The translations under genes were made by a program, and so were the position numbers. Under the pieces are notes generated by a model. The model saw only the letters and a list, made by a program, of their open reading frames with translations, searched no databases and was not told the origin of the DNA. Shown here in pieces: positions 38,279 to 46,899 of a DNA stretch of 64,000 nt. The first letter of the stretch is position 1, and each line of letters starts with the position of its first letter. This DNA comes from Orenia metallireducens (GTDB lineage Bacteria > Bacillota > Halanaerobiia > Halobacteroidales > Halobacteroidaceae): contig NZ_LWDV01000006.1 of assembly GCF_001693735.1 (NCBI RefSeq), forward strand, positions 29,023 to 93,022, written 5' to 3'.

Positions 38279-38379
38279 AATAAAAAGATATTGGAACGTT
38301 TTAGTAACGAGTGATAAGCGACAAATAACCAGTAAATAAACTTAACTTTCATCTATTACTATCTTAATATATCCATAAA
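38279..38379. repeat. Dispersed palindromic repeat, copy D
   Basis: Degenerate copy: TAGTAACGAGTGATAAGCGA on the left and the end CTATCTTAATATATCCATAA on the right, matching the other full-length copies. Confidence 0.6.
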
Positions 38380-38397
38380 GAGTCATTAACCTAGTAA

Positions 38398-38435
38398 AAA
38401 AATAAAGCCTTGACTACAATATTGTAATCAAGGCT
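38398..38435 (-). terminator. Terminator after fprA
   Basis: A 14- to 15-bp stem with one mismatch (AGCCTTGA.TACAA/TTGTA.TCAAGGCT) is followed by TTTATTTTTTT on the minus strand, 13 bp past the stop. Confidence 0.85.
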
Positions 38436-38448
38436 CTTTTCAAAGTTT

Positions 38449-39639
38449 CTATCCTTTTATCTCTTCAGCTACCTTTCTAGCTAAAATAGCACAATCATCA
38501 AACTCCTTTTCTGTAGGAGCACATTTAACCTCAATAATTGGATGGACAGGCTCACAACCAATCTTATTAGCAAAATCCTTCAACCTATCACGGGACTCTC
38601 CACTCCAGCTGTAGGAACCAATTAGACCTAAAGTTTTATTCTTAATCTTCTTATTCTCTAAAAAACGAAGAAGGTTATCCATCAAAGGAAATACTCCTGT
38701 ATTATAAGTACAGCTTGCCAAAATCAAGCCCTTATAACGCCAAACATCATTGATAATATAGGACATATGGGTTTTAGAAACATTATATACCCTAATATTC
38801 TTGATTCCCTCTTTTGCAAGCTGGCGAGCAGTAGCTTCTACCATCTTCTCTGTATTACTATACATTGAACCATAGGCTATGACAACTCCATCTTCTGCTT
38901 CCTGATTACTCCACTTAACATATTTATCAATAATATATTGAGGATTACTACGCCAGATAGGTCCATGGGCTGAGCAGATAGTCTGAATATCTACCCCTTC
39001 TAATTTAGATATAGCTCTTAATACCATTTGACTATACTTGCCAACTATATTAGTAAAATAACGGGATATCTCATCTTCATAAAAATCAATATTCAATTCA
39101 TCATCGAAGATACCACCATCTAAATTTCCAAATCCACCAAAGGCATCACCTGAAAAGAGTACCTTATCCTGTTGATCATAGGTCATCATCGTTTCAGGCC
39201 AATGTACCATAGGTGTTAGATAAAATTTAAGTTGTCGATCTCCTAAATCTAAAGTATCTCCATCCTTAACCTCATGAAAATCTTCTGTAATTCCATAAAA
39301 ACCTTCAACAAAATTCAAAGTCTTTTTATTACCTACAATTTTAATATTGGGATACTCACTCTTAATCGCCTTAATAGAACCTGAATGATCAGGCTCCATA
39401 TGATTGATAATCAAATAATCTATCGGCCTATCTCCAATAACACCCTTAATATTTCTCAGATAAGAATTCATATAGCTATTCTTAACTGTATCTACTACAG
39501 CTACCTTCTCTCCAACGATTAGATAAGAGTTATAAGCTACCCCTTTAGGTAAAGGCCATAAAGCCTCAAATAACTCAGTCTCCCGATCATTAACACCGAC
39601 CCAATAAATATTATCAGTTATTGATGTAATCTGATTCAT
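38449..39639 (-). CDS. fprA: A-type flavodiiron protein (FprA)
   Basis: The 396-residue protein has a metallo-beta-lactamase-like diiron domain with HMEPDHSG, HWPETM, SGDAFGGFG and SAHGPIWR (all six expected ligands), followed by a flavodoxin domain (VIAYGSMYSNTEKM, SYSWSGESRDRL). There is no C-terminal rubredoxin. It reduces O2 or NO to water or N2O in anaerobes using reduced rubredoxin or similar. GGAGGGGTAAA precedes the ATG. It forms an oxidative-stress group with superoxide reductase and rubrerythrin. Confidence 0.95.
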   Translation of the reverse strand: MNQITSITDNIYWVGVNDRETELFEALWPLPKGVAYNSYLIVGEKVAVVDTVKNSYMNSYLRNIKGVIGDRPIDYLIINHMEPDHSGSIKAIKSEYPNIKIVGNKKTLNFVEGFYGITEDFHEVKDGDTLDLGDRQLKFYLTPMVHWPETMMTYDQQDKVLFSGDAFGGFGNLDGGIFDDELNIDFYEDEISRYFTNIVGKYSQMVLRAISKLEGVDIQTICSAHGPIWRSNPQYIIDKYVKWSNQEAEDGVVIAYGSMYSNTEKMVEATARQLAKEGIKNIRVYNVSKTHMSYIINDVWRYKGLILASCTYNTGVFPLMDNLLRFLENKKIKNKTLGLIGSYSWSGESRDRLKDFANKIGCEPVHPIIEVKCAPTEKEFDDCAILARKVAEEIKG

Positions 39640-39890
39640 TTTACCCCTCCTGGAAATATCTGCAATTTTATCAATTAAGGATAATTAACTTATGTAATCA
39701 TTTATTTTACAACTACTTCTATGCTTTAAAATAGAAAAACTATAATTAATAGCTCCTATATCTATTAGATATTATTATCATTATTATAAATAAATATAAT
39801 AATATTTTCAAGCAATTGACTAAATATGTAATTACTAATCATTTAGAAATTTATAGGTCTTTAAATCTAGAATTTAATTTGAAAATGGTG

Positions 39891-40004
39891 TTATAAATAG
39901 ATAGTGCCACATTTAAGCAACTAGTGACAAGTGACGAGTAACCAGTAAAGAACTTAACTTGTCATCTGTTACCCCTACTAGTTACTATCGCAATATATCC
40001 ATAG
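39891..40004. repeat. Dispersed palindromic repeat, copy E (full length)
   Basis: Ends TTATAAATAGATAGTGCCAC and CTATCGCAATATATCCATAG flank the GTGACAAGTGACGAGTAACC core and its inverted counterpart. The rest of 39640-39890 is AT-rich with nothing I can name. Confidence 0.7.
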
Positions 40005-40041
40005 TATCTTATTTTCACTTCACATTTCTAAGATATTATTC

Positions 40042-40182
40042 AAAAAAAATAAAGAAGCTGGTATCATCCGAAATACCAGCTTCTTAACGATTATATATAA
40101 CAAGGGAGGCTTGTTATTTAAGTAAAACCATTTTAACTAAGGGGAGGAATTTAGCAGTTCTTAGCTAGTAATGATTATCGTT
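40042..40182 (-). ncRNA. Candidate small RNA with two exposed CCUCC loops
   Basis: A perfect promoter (TTGACA, 17 bp, TATAAT at 40189-40217) and a strong terminator (stem 40052-40063/40074-40085 plus eight T) define an RNA of about 140 nt on the minus strand. It holds no credible ORF. The predicted fold has an AACGAT/ATCGTT closing stem, a CTAA-ATTCCTCCCC-TTAG hairpin, and a perfect AACAAG-CCTCC-CTTGTT hairpin. Both loops are complementary to the GGAGG ribosome binding site, as in C-rich regulatory sRNAs of Firmicutes such as RsaE/RoxS. Homology to those is not claimed. Confidence 0.72.
40052..40085 (-). terminator. Terminator of the candidate sRNA
   Basis: A perfect 12-bp stem AAGAAGCTGGTA/TACCAGCTTCTT followed on the minus strand by TATTTTTTTT. 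Confidence 0.9.
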
Positions 40183-40188
40183 ATCTAA

Positions 40189-40217
40189 ATTATATTATTA
40201 ATTGATCAATTTGTCAA
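40189..40217 (-). promoter_or_regulatory. Consensus sigma-A promoter of the candidate sRNA
   Basis: TTGACA (40212-40217) and TATAAT (40189-40194) with a 17-bp spacer on the minus strand, all 12 consensus bases matched. Confidence 0.9.
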
Positions 40218-40489
40218 GTGATTCTATTATCTTTTCCATTGATGAAAATTTTATTATGATTCACTAAATTTCATTAGATAAACTATCCATAATTTCAACA
40301 GAACTTGCATAAACTTATCTTAAGAGTATTAGTTGACAGAGCTTAAAAATAATAGAAATGAGATAGCTTCTAAACTAATGTTAAAGCAAATCTTATTTAA
40401 TTAAAGATATTCAAGATTAATTAATATTAACAATTATTATTATTTTCCGATAATAATAAGACTACTCCCATTAAAAGGAGGGATTTATT

Positions 40490-41074
40490 GTGGAAAAACT
40501 GGGCAAGGTTAATCCTATTGAAGCCATCAGCAAGATTGCTAAAGTAAGCAAGAATAATTCTAAAAAAAATAATAATCAAAATAAATCTAAAGAACATAAA
40601 GAACATACTAGTGATTTTATTGATATTACTTACAAGCATCGAGTCAATAATAATGAAGTTATTTATTCTAAACCAAATAACCACTCTAAAGATAATAATG
40701 ATAAAAACTTCTCAATAGATAATATTTCAGATAATGTCTTTACCTTCCTAAAATTAATGTATGAAGTCTATAAAGAAGAGAACCCAACCAATGAAGCAAC
40801 TATATTAAATAATTTTTATCATCTATCCTATGAGGGAATTACCTTAGGCTATGAGGAAGCTATCGATAATCTAAACGCATCTGAAGAGAATATAAGAAAG
40901 CTAATTAATAATACCTATAACCATATAATAGAAAAATTAGATAGCTGGTTTGCCAAGTATAATATCGAATTAAAAGATACAAAACCTTCTGACCTCAAAT
41001 CCATTGAGGTTGAAGAAGAGATTAAAAAATTTGTCAGTAAACTATTAATAGAACAGAAATTTCATAAATACTAA
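40490..41074 (+). CDS. Hypothetical protein, DUF5610-like C-terminus
   Basis: The 194-residue soluble protein has a Lys/Asn-rich, disordered first half (residues 15-80) and a helical second half. The segment GITLGYEEAIDNLNASEENIRKLINNTYNHIIEKLDSWFA fits the general shape of DUF5610 proteins, but this is only a weak resemblance. It starts with GTG behind AAAAGGAGGG and ends before a strong plus-strand terminator, so it is a single-gene transcript. I cannot give a function. It lies divergent from the candidate sRNA, whose loops could pair with this gene's binding site. Confidence 0.6.
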   Translation: MEKLGKVNPIEAISKIAKVSKNNSKKNNNQNKSKEHKEHTSDFIDITYKHRVNNNEVIYSKPNNHSKDNNDKNFSIDNISDNVFTFLKLMYEVYKEENPTNEATILNNFYHLSYEGITLGYEEAIDNLNASEENIRKLINNTYNHIIEKLDSWFAKYNIELKDTKPSDLKSIEVEEEIKKFVSKLLIEQKFHKY

Positions 41075-41141
41075 TATAATTCAAAGTTAAATTTTCAGTA
41101 AAACTATAACTAAACTGTTATTCTGAATTTATAGATTATTC

Positions 41142-41178
41142 AATAACTATCCAAATATATATTTGGATAGTTATTTTT
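41142..41178 (+). terminator. Terminator after the 40490-41074 gene
   Basis: A perfect 16-bp arm palindrome centred near 41158 (AATAACTATCCAAATA) followed by TTTTTAT on the plus strand. Confidence 0.88.
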
Positions 41179-41324
41179 ATCATTTATTTTAAGCAGTTTG
41201 GCTTTTAATTGAAAATTATAATACCTTAATATTTGAAATCTAATAACCTATCTAAAAATTTAACATAGTATTAATCTATAGATTACATCTTCTTAATAAT
41301 TAGCTAGTATAATCTTATTATAAG

Positions 41325-41419
41325 GGAAGTTTAATAATTAGAATTGTATTTAAAATTAGATATATCCATTAAGAGGTCAATCGATCTACCTCCCCTTTAA
41401 ATCTATTTATTAAACTTCC
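41325..41419. repeat. 95-bp element bounded by 13-bp perfect inverted repeats
   Basis: GGAAGTTTAATAA (41325-41337) and its exact inverse (41407-41419) enclose further pairing segments (TTAAGAGGT against ACCTCCCCTTTAA). The interior exposes CCTCCCC on the plus strand. It could be a small MITE or a structured RNA. Confidence 0.6.
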
Positions 41420-41444
41420 AAAAAATAAATTAAAGGAGAGTCTC

Positions 41445-41492
41445 ATGATAAAAGAAATCAATTCGGCTATTTTTTCAAGATTTTGTTGTTAA
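41445..41492 (+). CDS. Possible 15-codon leader or peptide ORF
   Basis: ATG at 41445 follows AAAGGAGAG by six bases and opens 15 codons (MIKEINSAIFSRFCC). The ribosome binding site can pair with the CTCCCCTTTAA stretch about 40 bases upstream, one mismatch in 11, which would hide it. A seven-base-pair hairpin (AACATAA/TTATGTT) begins over the stop codon. It may be a leader peptide, a toxin-like peptide or chance. Confidence 0.3.
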   Translation: MIKEINSAIFSRFCC

Positions 41493-41518
41493 CATAAAGA
41501 GAGCTTATGTTGATTTAT

Positions 41519-41660
41519 ATATAAATACAAATAGTCCCAGGGATTCAGGTAGACTGTCAAGATGGATAACTTCTCTAAGTTCTCTGAAATAAAGAATAGT
41601 TTTTACAATTGCTGTTCACTATTAGCTGTAATAGGAAAGCACCTGCCTTCCACAATATAA
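41519..41660. ncRNA. Structured non-coding region, unidentified
   Basis: The sequence is less AT-rich than its surroundings and holds a closing stem GGGA-TT-CAGGT (41540-41550) with ACCTG-CC-TTCC (41641-41651), an inner CTATTA-GCTG-TAATAG hairpin and an AATAGT/ACTATT pair. There is no ORF. The long closed-rod shape with a side hairpin recalls 6S RNA, but I do not recognise conserved 6S sequence. Strand and ends are unknown. Confidence 0.4.
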
Positions 41661-41662
41661 TA

Positions 41663-41700
41663 TAACCCCTAGCATAGTTAACTATCTAGGGGTTATATTA
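41663..41700 (-). terminator. Terminator after metK
   Basis: AATATAACCCCTAG/CTAGGGGTTATATT stem 19 bp beyond the metK stop, flanked by AT-rich tails on both sides; could serve both strands. Confidence 0.75.
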
Positions 41701-41718
41701 TTGATTCTATTCTATTTT

Positions 41719-42900
41719 CTATAATCCAGCATCAGCTTTTAATACATCTACCTTATCAATTCTTTCCCAAGGTAAGTCTAAATCATTACGTCCAAAGTGC
41801 CCATAAGCAGCAACTTGACGATAATGTGGTTTGCGTAAATCTAAGGCTTCAATAATCTTTCCTGGTCTTAAATCAAAATGCTTATTTACTAGCTCCACTA
41901 TCTTACTCTCTTCAATCTTAGCAGTACCAAAAGTATCTACCATAATAGATACAGGATAAGCTACACCAATAGCATAAGACAATTGTACTTCACACTTATC
42001 AGCTAAACCTGCTGCTACAATATTCTTAGCTACATAGCGGGCAGCATAAGCAGCAGAACGGTCTACCTTAGTAGCATCCTTACCAGAGAAAGCTCCTCCA
42101 CCATGGCGAGCCATCCCACCATAAGTATCTACTATAATCTTACGCCCTGTTAGTCCTACATCACCTTGCGGTCCACCAATTACAAAACGCCCTGTTGGAT
42201 TAATAAAATATCTAGTATCTTCATCTAATAAATCAGTATCAATCACTGGTTTAACTACATATTCAATCATATCTTCTCTAATCTGCTCTAAGCTTACCTC
42301 TGGATGATGTTGAGTTGAGATAACAATAGTATCGATTCTTACAGGCTTGTCATCTTCATACTCAATAGTTACCTGGGTCTTACCATCAGGTCGTAAATAA
42401 TCTAAAATCTCTTCTTTTCTTACCTTAGCTAAACGTCTAGCTAATTTATGAGCTAAAGTAATTGGTAATGGCATCAACTCTTCAGTTTCATTACTAGCAT
42501 AGCCAAACATTAGTCCTTGATCTCCAGCACCAATCTCTGCACTCTCTTTTCCTTCCTTAACCTCTAAAGCTTCATCTACGCCTTGAGCAATATCAGGAGA
42601 TTGTTCATCAATTGAAGTCAATATTGCACAAGTATCAGAGTCAAAACCATACTTAGCACGAGTATAGCCAATCTCTCTAACCACATTACGAGCAATTTTT
42701 GGAATATCAACATAGCAGTTAGTAGAAATTTCACCAGCAACTAAAATCATACCCGTTGTTACTGTAGTTTCACAAGCAACCCTTGCCTGTGGATCTTCAC
42801 TTAAAATTGCATCTAGTACAGAATCAGAAATCTGGTCAGCTACCTTATCTGGATGCCCCTCTGTAACTGATTCAGATGTGAATAAATATCTCTTACTCAT
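41719..42900 (-). CDS. metK: S-adenosylmethionine synthetase
   Basis: The 393-residue enzyme has [32 protein letters not shown], the phosphate loop [21 protein letters not shown] and the C-terminal [13 protein letters not shown]. It makes SAM from methionine and ATP. It lies behind a SAM-I riboswitch, so its product represses it. GGGGGTAATCAA precedes the ATG. Confidence 0.98.
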   Translation of the reverse strand: MSKRYLFTSESVTEGHPDKVADQISDSVLDAILSEDPQARVACETTVTTGMILVAGEISTNCYVDIPKIARNVVREIGYTRAKYGFDSDTCAILTSIDEQSPDIAQGVDEALEVKEGKESAEIGAGDQGLMFGYASNETEELMPLPITLAHKLARRLAKVRKEEILDYLRPDGKTQVTIEYEDDKPVRIDTIVISTQHHPEVSLEQIREDMIEYVVKPVIDTDLLDEDTRYFINPTGRFVIGGPQGDVGLTGRKIIVDTYGGMARHGGGAFSGKDATKVDRSAAYAARYVAKNIVAAGLADKCEVQLSYAIGVAYPVSIMVDTFGTAKIEESKIVELVNKHFDLRPGKIIEALDLRKPHYRQVAAYGHFGRNDLDLPWERIDKVDVLKADAGL

Positions 42901-42983
42901 TTGATTACCCCCTATAAATAATATGTAATAAATAGTTTACAGTGTATAGTGTACCTGCTCACTCTTAACTGTTTAATTTAAAA

Positions 42984-43008
42984 TAAAAAAACCCTCCTGT
43001 AAGGAGAG
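42984..43008 (-). terminator. SAM-controlled terminator upstream of metK
   Basis: On the minus strand a 7-bp stem CTCTCCT/AGGAGGG with a three-base loop and seven T. The CATCTC stretch just before it can pair with GGAGATG of the aptamer as an antiterminator. Confidence 0.88.
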
Positions 43009-43025
43009 ATGAGTTAATAAGAACC

Positions 43026-43128
43026 TGAACATCTCCCAAGGTATTTCCTTGTAGGAATTAGCACCTTTCCCTTATAGGTGGTTGCCGAGCTTCATAGGGC
43101 CTGTCCCTCCACTACTCTTGATGTATCT
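43026..43128 (-). promoter_or_regulatory. SAM-I (S-box) riboswitch
   Basis: Conserved S-box blocks on the minus strand: ATCAAGAGTAGTGGAGGGAC, AGGCCCTATGAAGCTCGGCA, ACCACC...GGTGCTAATTCC and P1 closing pair ACATC/GATGT (43120-43124 with 43029-43033). Confidence 0.97.
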
Positions 43129-43163
43129 TATTCTCTTTTTTTGATAATTTTATTATCTTCATT

Positions 43164-43192
43164 AGTCTAACATCTCAACCCTTATTTGTCAA
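43164..43192 (-). promoter_or_regulatory. Sigma-A promoter of metK
   Basis: TTGACA (43187-43192) and TAGACT (43164-43169) with a 17-bp spacer on the minus strand, about 40 bp before the riboswitch. Confidence 0.75.
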
Positions 43193-43229
43193 TAGCCATC
43201 CCTTATATTTTGTATCATCATATTTAATC

Positions 43230-43928
43230 TTATACATCCACTTCTACCTCCTGATCTATACTTACTTCTCTAGTAGTTACAGTGCAGTTATAAGCATAGA
43301 CTTCTACGCCATTTTCAGTGGCTTCCTTCAATTTCTCTGCAAACTTTAAATCTATTCTCTGATGTGGAATAAACTTATAGGCATCATTGCGTTGAATAAT
43401 AAAAATTACTGCCACTCTATAGCCTTCTTGATAAGCCTTAATCAGTTCATCTAAATGTCGTCTACCCCTTTTAGTTGGAGCGTCTGGAAATTTAGCTACT
43501 CCCTCTTCTACCAAAGTTGCAGATTTGACCTCAATTAAACACTTTTTATCCTTACCTCTCAAATAAAAGTCTAAGCGACTATTACCATAAGTGTACTCTG
43601 CTCTAATCTCTTCATATCCCCTAAATTGAGATAAAGTCCCCTCTAAAAGAGCATTCTCTACCAGCTTATTAGTCAAATGACTATCTATAGATATTAGCAT
43701 ATCATTATATTCTACCAACAATAAGCTATAATCGGTCTTTCTCTGAGCTTTAGGATAATGGGCTACAAAAACTTTAGTCCCCGGAATCATTAACTCTTCC
43801 ATCCGTCCTGGATTAGGAACATAAGCCTTAACTTCCTGCCCTTTTAAATCAACTTTAGCTACAAACCTATTCTCTCTTATAATCAGTCTCCCTTCTTTAA
43901 GCTCTCTATCCATCACTACTCTTGCCAT
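43230..43928 (-). CDS. sfsA: SfsA family DNA-binding/nuclease-like protein
   Basis: The 232-residue protein has the SfsA motifs FVAKVDLKGQEVKAYVPNPGRMEELM, RLDFYL, CLIEVKSATLVEEGVAKFPDAPTKRG and RGRRHLDEL. SfsA proteins combine an OB-like and a PD-(D/E)xK-like fold; the cellular role is still unsettled (named for sugar fermentation stimulation in E. coli). The ATG at 43928 follows AAAGGGG; an upstream in-frame ATG lies before that site. Confidence 0.92.
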   Translation of the reverse strand: MARVVMDRELKEGRLIIRENRFVAKVDLKGQEVKAYVPNPGRMEELMIPGTKVFVAHYPKAQRKTDYSLLLVEYNDMLISIDSHLTNKLVENALLEGTLSQFRGYEEIRAEYTYGNSRLDFYLRGKDKKCLIEVKSATLVEEGVAKFPDAPTKRGRRHLDELIKAYQEGYRVAVIFIIQRNDAYKFIPHQRIDLKFAEKLKEATENGVEVYAYNCTVTTREVSIDQEVEVDV

Positions 43929-44139
43929 ATATCTAACCCCTTTCATTCTGAAGTTATTTTATCAAAGATTAATAGTATATGTATCTCTTTATTTTTAATT
44001 AATTTTTTAATTTATTATACCTATTTTTTATCATTTGTCATCAGATTCTATAAAATGTATTTATCTTCCCAAAATTTACAGATTGAGATTAAGACTAACT
44101 TGTGTTATTCTAATCACAGCCAATTAATAAAGGAGGTAT

Positions 44140-45153
44140 ATGAAAGTGGTAAAAAATAAACAATATATAGTTGCACTTATATTATCTACAATACTAATTC
44201 TTGCAGTAGCTACAAATAGTTACGCTGGTGAACTATATAGAATTCAGTCAGGTGATTCTCTATTTACAATTGCACAAAGGTTCAATACTTCAATATCTGA
44301 TTTAATCAGAACTAATAATATTAGTAACCCTAATATTATCTATTCTGGAAAAGCACTAAATCTACCTTCTACTGCTAAAAAAACAAGCTCTAGCTTTTAC
44401 AATATTAATAAGGTGACTAGTGACACCAGAAAAAGTTCTAATAGCTCCTTTAATACAAATTATAACAACATTAATTGGAAAAGTAATAATAATGTTGTTA
44501 TAGCAGAGCCAAAGAAGGAGAATACTGCTAAAAAAATATATCGTAAAGGTCCTAGCACCATGAAAGTAGCTCTAACCTTTGATGATGGTCCAGATCCAGT
44601 ATATACTCCTCAAGTGCTTGATGTATTAAAGAAGTATAATGTTAAAGCCACTTTCTTCTTAGTTGGACAAAGAGTAGAAAAGAATCCAAGTATAGTTAAA
44701 AGAATCTATGAAGAAGGGCATACTATCGCTAATCATTCCTGGGATCATGCTAATTTAACTACTTTAGATGAATTTGAATTAGAACAGAATATGACTGCTA
44801 CAGATAATTCTATTAAAGAGATTATAAAGAAGAGACCTGAACTGATGAGACCACCTTATGGTGCTGTAAATAGTTCCACTTTAGAACAACTTAATAATCT
44901 GGGCTATAAGGTAATTCATTGGTCTGTAGATTCATTAGATTGGAAAGCTAAGACTAAAGAAGAGGTACTAGCTAAAACTTTACCAGATATTCATGAAGGC
45001 GCTATTATTCTCTTCCACTCTGCGGGAGGAAAAGGGCAAAGTCTAATGCCAACTATTAATGCACTTCCAACTATTATTGAAACATTACAAGAAAAAGGTA
45101 TTGAAATGGTTACTGTTGATGATTTATTATTATTATCTGCTTATAGAAGGTAG
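44140..45153 (+). CDS. Exported LysM-polysaccharide deacetylase
   Basis: The 337-residue protein has a signal peptide (VALILSTILILAVATNSYA), a LysM domain (about 30-75, YRIQSGDSLFTIAQRFNTS), an Asn/Ser-rich linker and a NodB deacetylase domain with TFDDGPDP, HSWDHANL (metal site) and RPPYGAVN. It likely deacetylates peptidoglycan sugars while held to the wall by LysM. A GTG at 44146 has better spacing from AAAGGAGG than the ATG at 44140, so the true start may be two codons later. Confidence 0.93.
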   Translation: MKVVKNKQYIVALILSTILILAVATNSYAGELYRIQSGDSLFTIAQRFNTSISDLIRTNNISNPNIIYSGKALNLPSTAKKTSSSFYNINKVTSDTRKSSNSSFNTNYNNINWKSNNNVVIAEPKKENTAKKIYRKGPSTMKVALTFDDGPDPVYTPQVLDVLKKYNVKATFFLVGQRVEKNPSIVKRIYEEGHTIANHSWDHANLTTLDEFELEQNMTATDNSIKEIIKKRPELMRPPYGAVNSSTLEQLNNLGYKVIHWSVDSLDWKAKTKEEVLAKTLPDIHEGAIILFHSAGGKGQSLMPTINALPTIIETLQEKGIEMVTVDDLLLLSAYRR

Positions 45154-45164
45154 ATTTATGATAA

Positions 45165-45186
45165 GTCAAGCCTTTAAAGGCTTGAC
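45165..45186 (+). terminator. Hairpin after the deacetylase gene
   Basis: Perfect 22-base palindrome GTCAAGCCTTT/AAAGGCTTGAC 12 bp beyond the stop; the plus-strand tail is not T-rich. Confidence 0.55.
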
Positions 45187-45230
45187 AGTACATAAGAATT
45201 AAAAACCTCGCCTATACGACAAGGTAGAAA

Positions 45231-45449
45231 TTAAACTTCTTCTTTAATCATTTGATATAGGTCATCTACTGTCTCTGCTTGAAAAAGGTCCCCATCTACC
45301 AAAGCAAAAGGACCCATAGCACAATCTCCACAAAACCCCAAACAGGCCTCAACTTCTACACTTACACCATCAAGTTCTTCCTCTATTCTATCTAACAACT
45401 CTTCAACCCCATGGATAAAATTATTCTCACAAAAGCTTACTACTACCAT
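45231..45449 (-). CDS. DUF1450 (YuzB-like) protein
   Basis: The 72-residue protein has FCENNFIHG at the start and CLGFCGDCAMGPFALVDG, the cysteine pattern of DUF1450 proteins such as YuzB, which resemble thioredoxin-like ferredoxin folds. A redox or Fe-S role is possible but not established. GGAGGTGGAGTA precedes the ATG. It follows the FAD oxidoreductase by 33 bp, so the two are probably co-transcribed. Confidence 0.82.
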   Translation of the reverse strand: MVVVSFCENNFIHGVEELLDRIEEELDGVSVEVEACLGFCGDCAMGPFALVDGDLFQAETVDDLYQMIKEEV

Positions 45450-45482
45450 TACTCCACCTCCAAATTAATTAGTTATCATCCT

Positions 45483-46688
45483 CTATCCATTCTTTATTAT
45501 CTCTATTAGCTCTTCAACTGATAGATTATTAAAGTCTAAATCATCTAATTCTAAGCTTTGATTAACAGCCTTTCTTAAAGTAGCCGACTTACTCATATCC
45601 CCTATTACAATTGCACCGATGATAACTCTATCTTTAATTTTAACCTTGATGTACTTATCTTCTTGCTGTTCACAAATTATATTTATTCCATTCTGATCAT
45701 TCTTATCCCCTATAGAGAATAAGGATAATCCAAAGGCATTAAGCATAACTGTTGGGTTAATATGCTGATAGATAGCATCTTCATCTACAATATTATACCC
45801 TGCTATCTTGCCCTGCTCAATAGCAATTGGCCACAGTCCAAAGCCTTTACTGTCAATCTCTGATACATCACCAACAGCATAGATATCAGGATAATTAGTC
45901 TGCATTCTATTATTTACAACAACGCCAAAGTCTGTCTTTATATTCGTCCCTTCTAATATATCCAAATTAGGTCTAATTCCAGTAGAGTAAATAACCATAT
46001 CACATTCTATTTTCTTCTCTTCACCAGTTATAAAACCTTCAACCTTGTCTTGACCAACTATCTTTTTGATTGAAGTAGCAACTAAAATTTCGATATTATG
46101 TTCACTAACCTTCTCTTCTAGTATCTTACATGACTTCTCATCTAATTGTTCTGGCATAAGATAAGGGCAGATCTCAGCAATCATAACCTCTTTTCCTGCT
46201 TGGCTAAGAACCCATGCCATCTCTAAGCCTAATACTCCTCCACCAATAATTAAAACCTTATTACTATCTTCAGCATAAGCCTTAATCTCTCTAGAATCTG
46301 CTAACCTTCTTAATGTAAAGACCCCTTCTTTATCTATTCCAGCAATAGGTGGGGCAGCATTTTTAGCACCATTAGCCAATACTAACTGGCTATAGCTTAC
46401 CCTCTCTCCATTGTCCAAGACTACCTCCTTACTCTCTGGCTTTATAGCAGTAACCTTTGTATCTAAATAGACCTTTACATCATTCTCATCATACCATTCT
46501 CTCTTTTCTAATAGGATCTTATCTATCTTAATATCATCCATTAACCTCTTTGATAGTTTGATTCGATTATATGGGTAATTATCTTCCTCTCCAAATAGCT
46601 CTATTCTACATTCCTTATCATGCTCTCTAATAGCCTTAATTGCACTAATAGCAGCTATACCACTTCCTACTATTACTACCTCTTTCAT
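45483..46688 (-). CDS. FAD-dependent NAD(P)H oxidoreductase, rubredoxin-reductase/NirB-like
   Basis: The 401-residue flavoprotein has the FAD GxGxxA motif VIVGSGIAAISAIKAIR, the pyridine-nucleotide loop VLIIGGGVLGLEMAWVL and the second FAD motif YAVGDVSEI, with a short C-terminal domain. It fits the NADH:rubredoxin reductase or nitrite-reductase large-subunit N-domain group. As electron feeder it could supply rubredoxin to the superoxide reductase and FprA encoded 6-9 kb away, which is inference. GGGGGATAATATTA precedes the ATG. Confidence 0.85.
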   Translation of the reverse strand: MKEVVIVGSGIAAISAIKAIREHDKECRIELFGEEDNYPYNRIKLSKRLMDDIKIDKILLEKREWYDENDVKVYLDTKVTAIKPESKEVVLDNGERVSYSQLVLANGAKNAAPPIAGIDKEGVFTLRRLADSREIKAYAEDSNKVLIIGGGVLGLEMAWVLSQAGKEVMIAEICPYLMPEQLDEKSCKILEEKVSEHNIEILVATSIKKIVGQDKVEGFITGEEKKIECDMVIYSTGIRPNLDILEGTNIKTDFGVVVNNRMQTNYPDIYAVGDVSEIDSKGFGLWPIAIEQGKIAGYNIVDEDAIYQHINPTVMLNAFGLSLFSIGDKNDQNGINIICEQQEDKYIKVKIKDRVIIGAIVIGDMSKSATLRKAVNQSLELDDLDFNNLSVEELIEIIKNG

Positions 46689-46785
46689 TAATATTATCCC
46701 CCTCTGTTTAAGATTTCTTAAATTTATTCTCTCTATTCTTAAAGCTTATTATTAATACAGCTCATGCTAGTAAAAAAATGATTCT

Positions 46786-46899
46786 TTATAGAGATATTAC
46801 GACAGTAACGAATGATAAATAACAAGTGACGAGAGGAGATTTTTACTCGTTACCCATCACTCGTCACTAATTACTAAACTGTCACAATATACTCATTAA
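46786..46899. repeat. Dispersed palindromic repeat, copy F (full length)
   Basis: Ends TTATAGAGATATTACGACAG and CTGTCACAATATACTCATTA enclose GTAACGAATGATAAATAACA, a short spacer and the inverted TACTCGTTACCCATCACTCG. One of the clearest copies. Confidence 0.8.

Noticed and set aside
40085-40180. A five-codon frame (MVLLK) in the candidate sRNA
   Set aside because: It has no ribosome binding site; the nearby motif is CCTCC, the reverse of one, so it is unlikely to be translated.
41519-41660. 6S RNA, RNase P RNA, SRP RNA or tmRNA
   Set aside because: The overall shape recalls 6S, but no conserved sequence of any of these RNAs could be recognised, so it is left unidentified.
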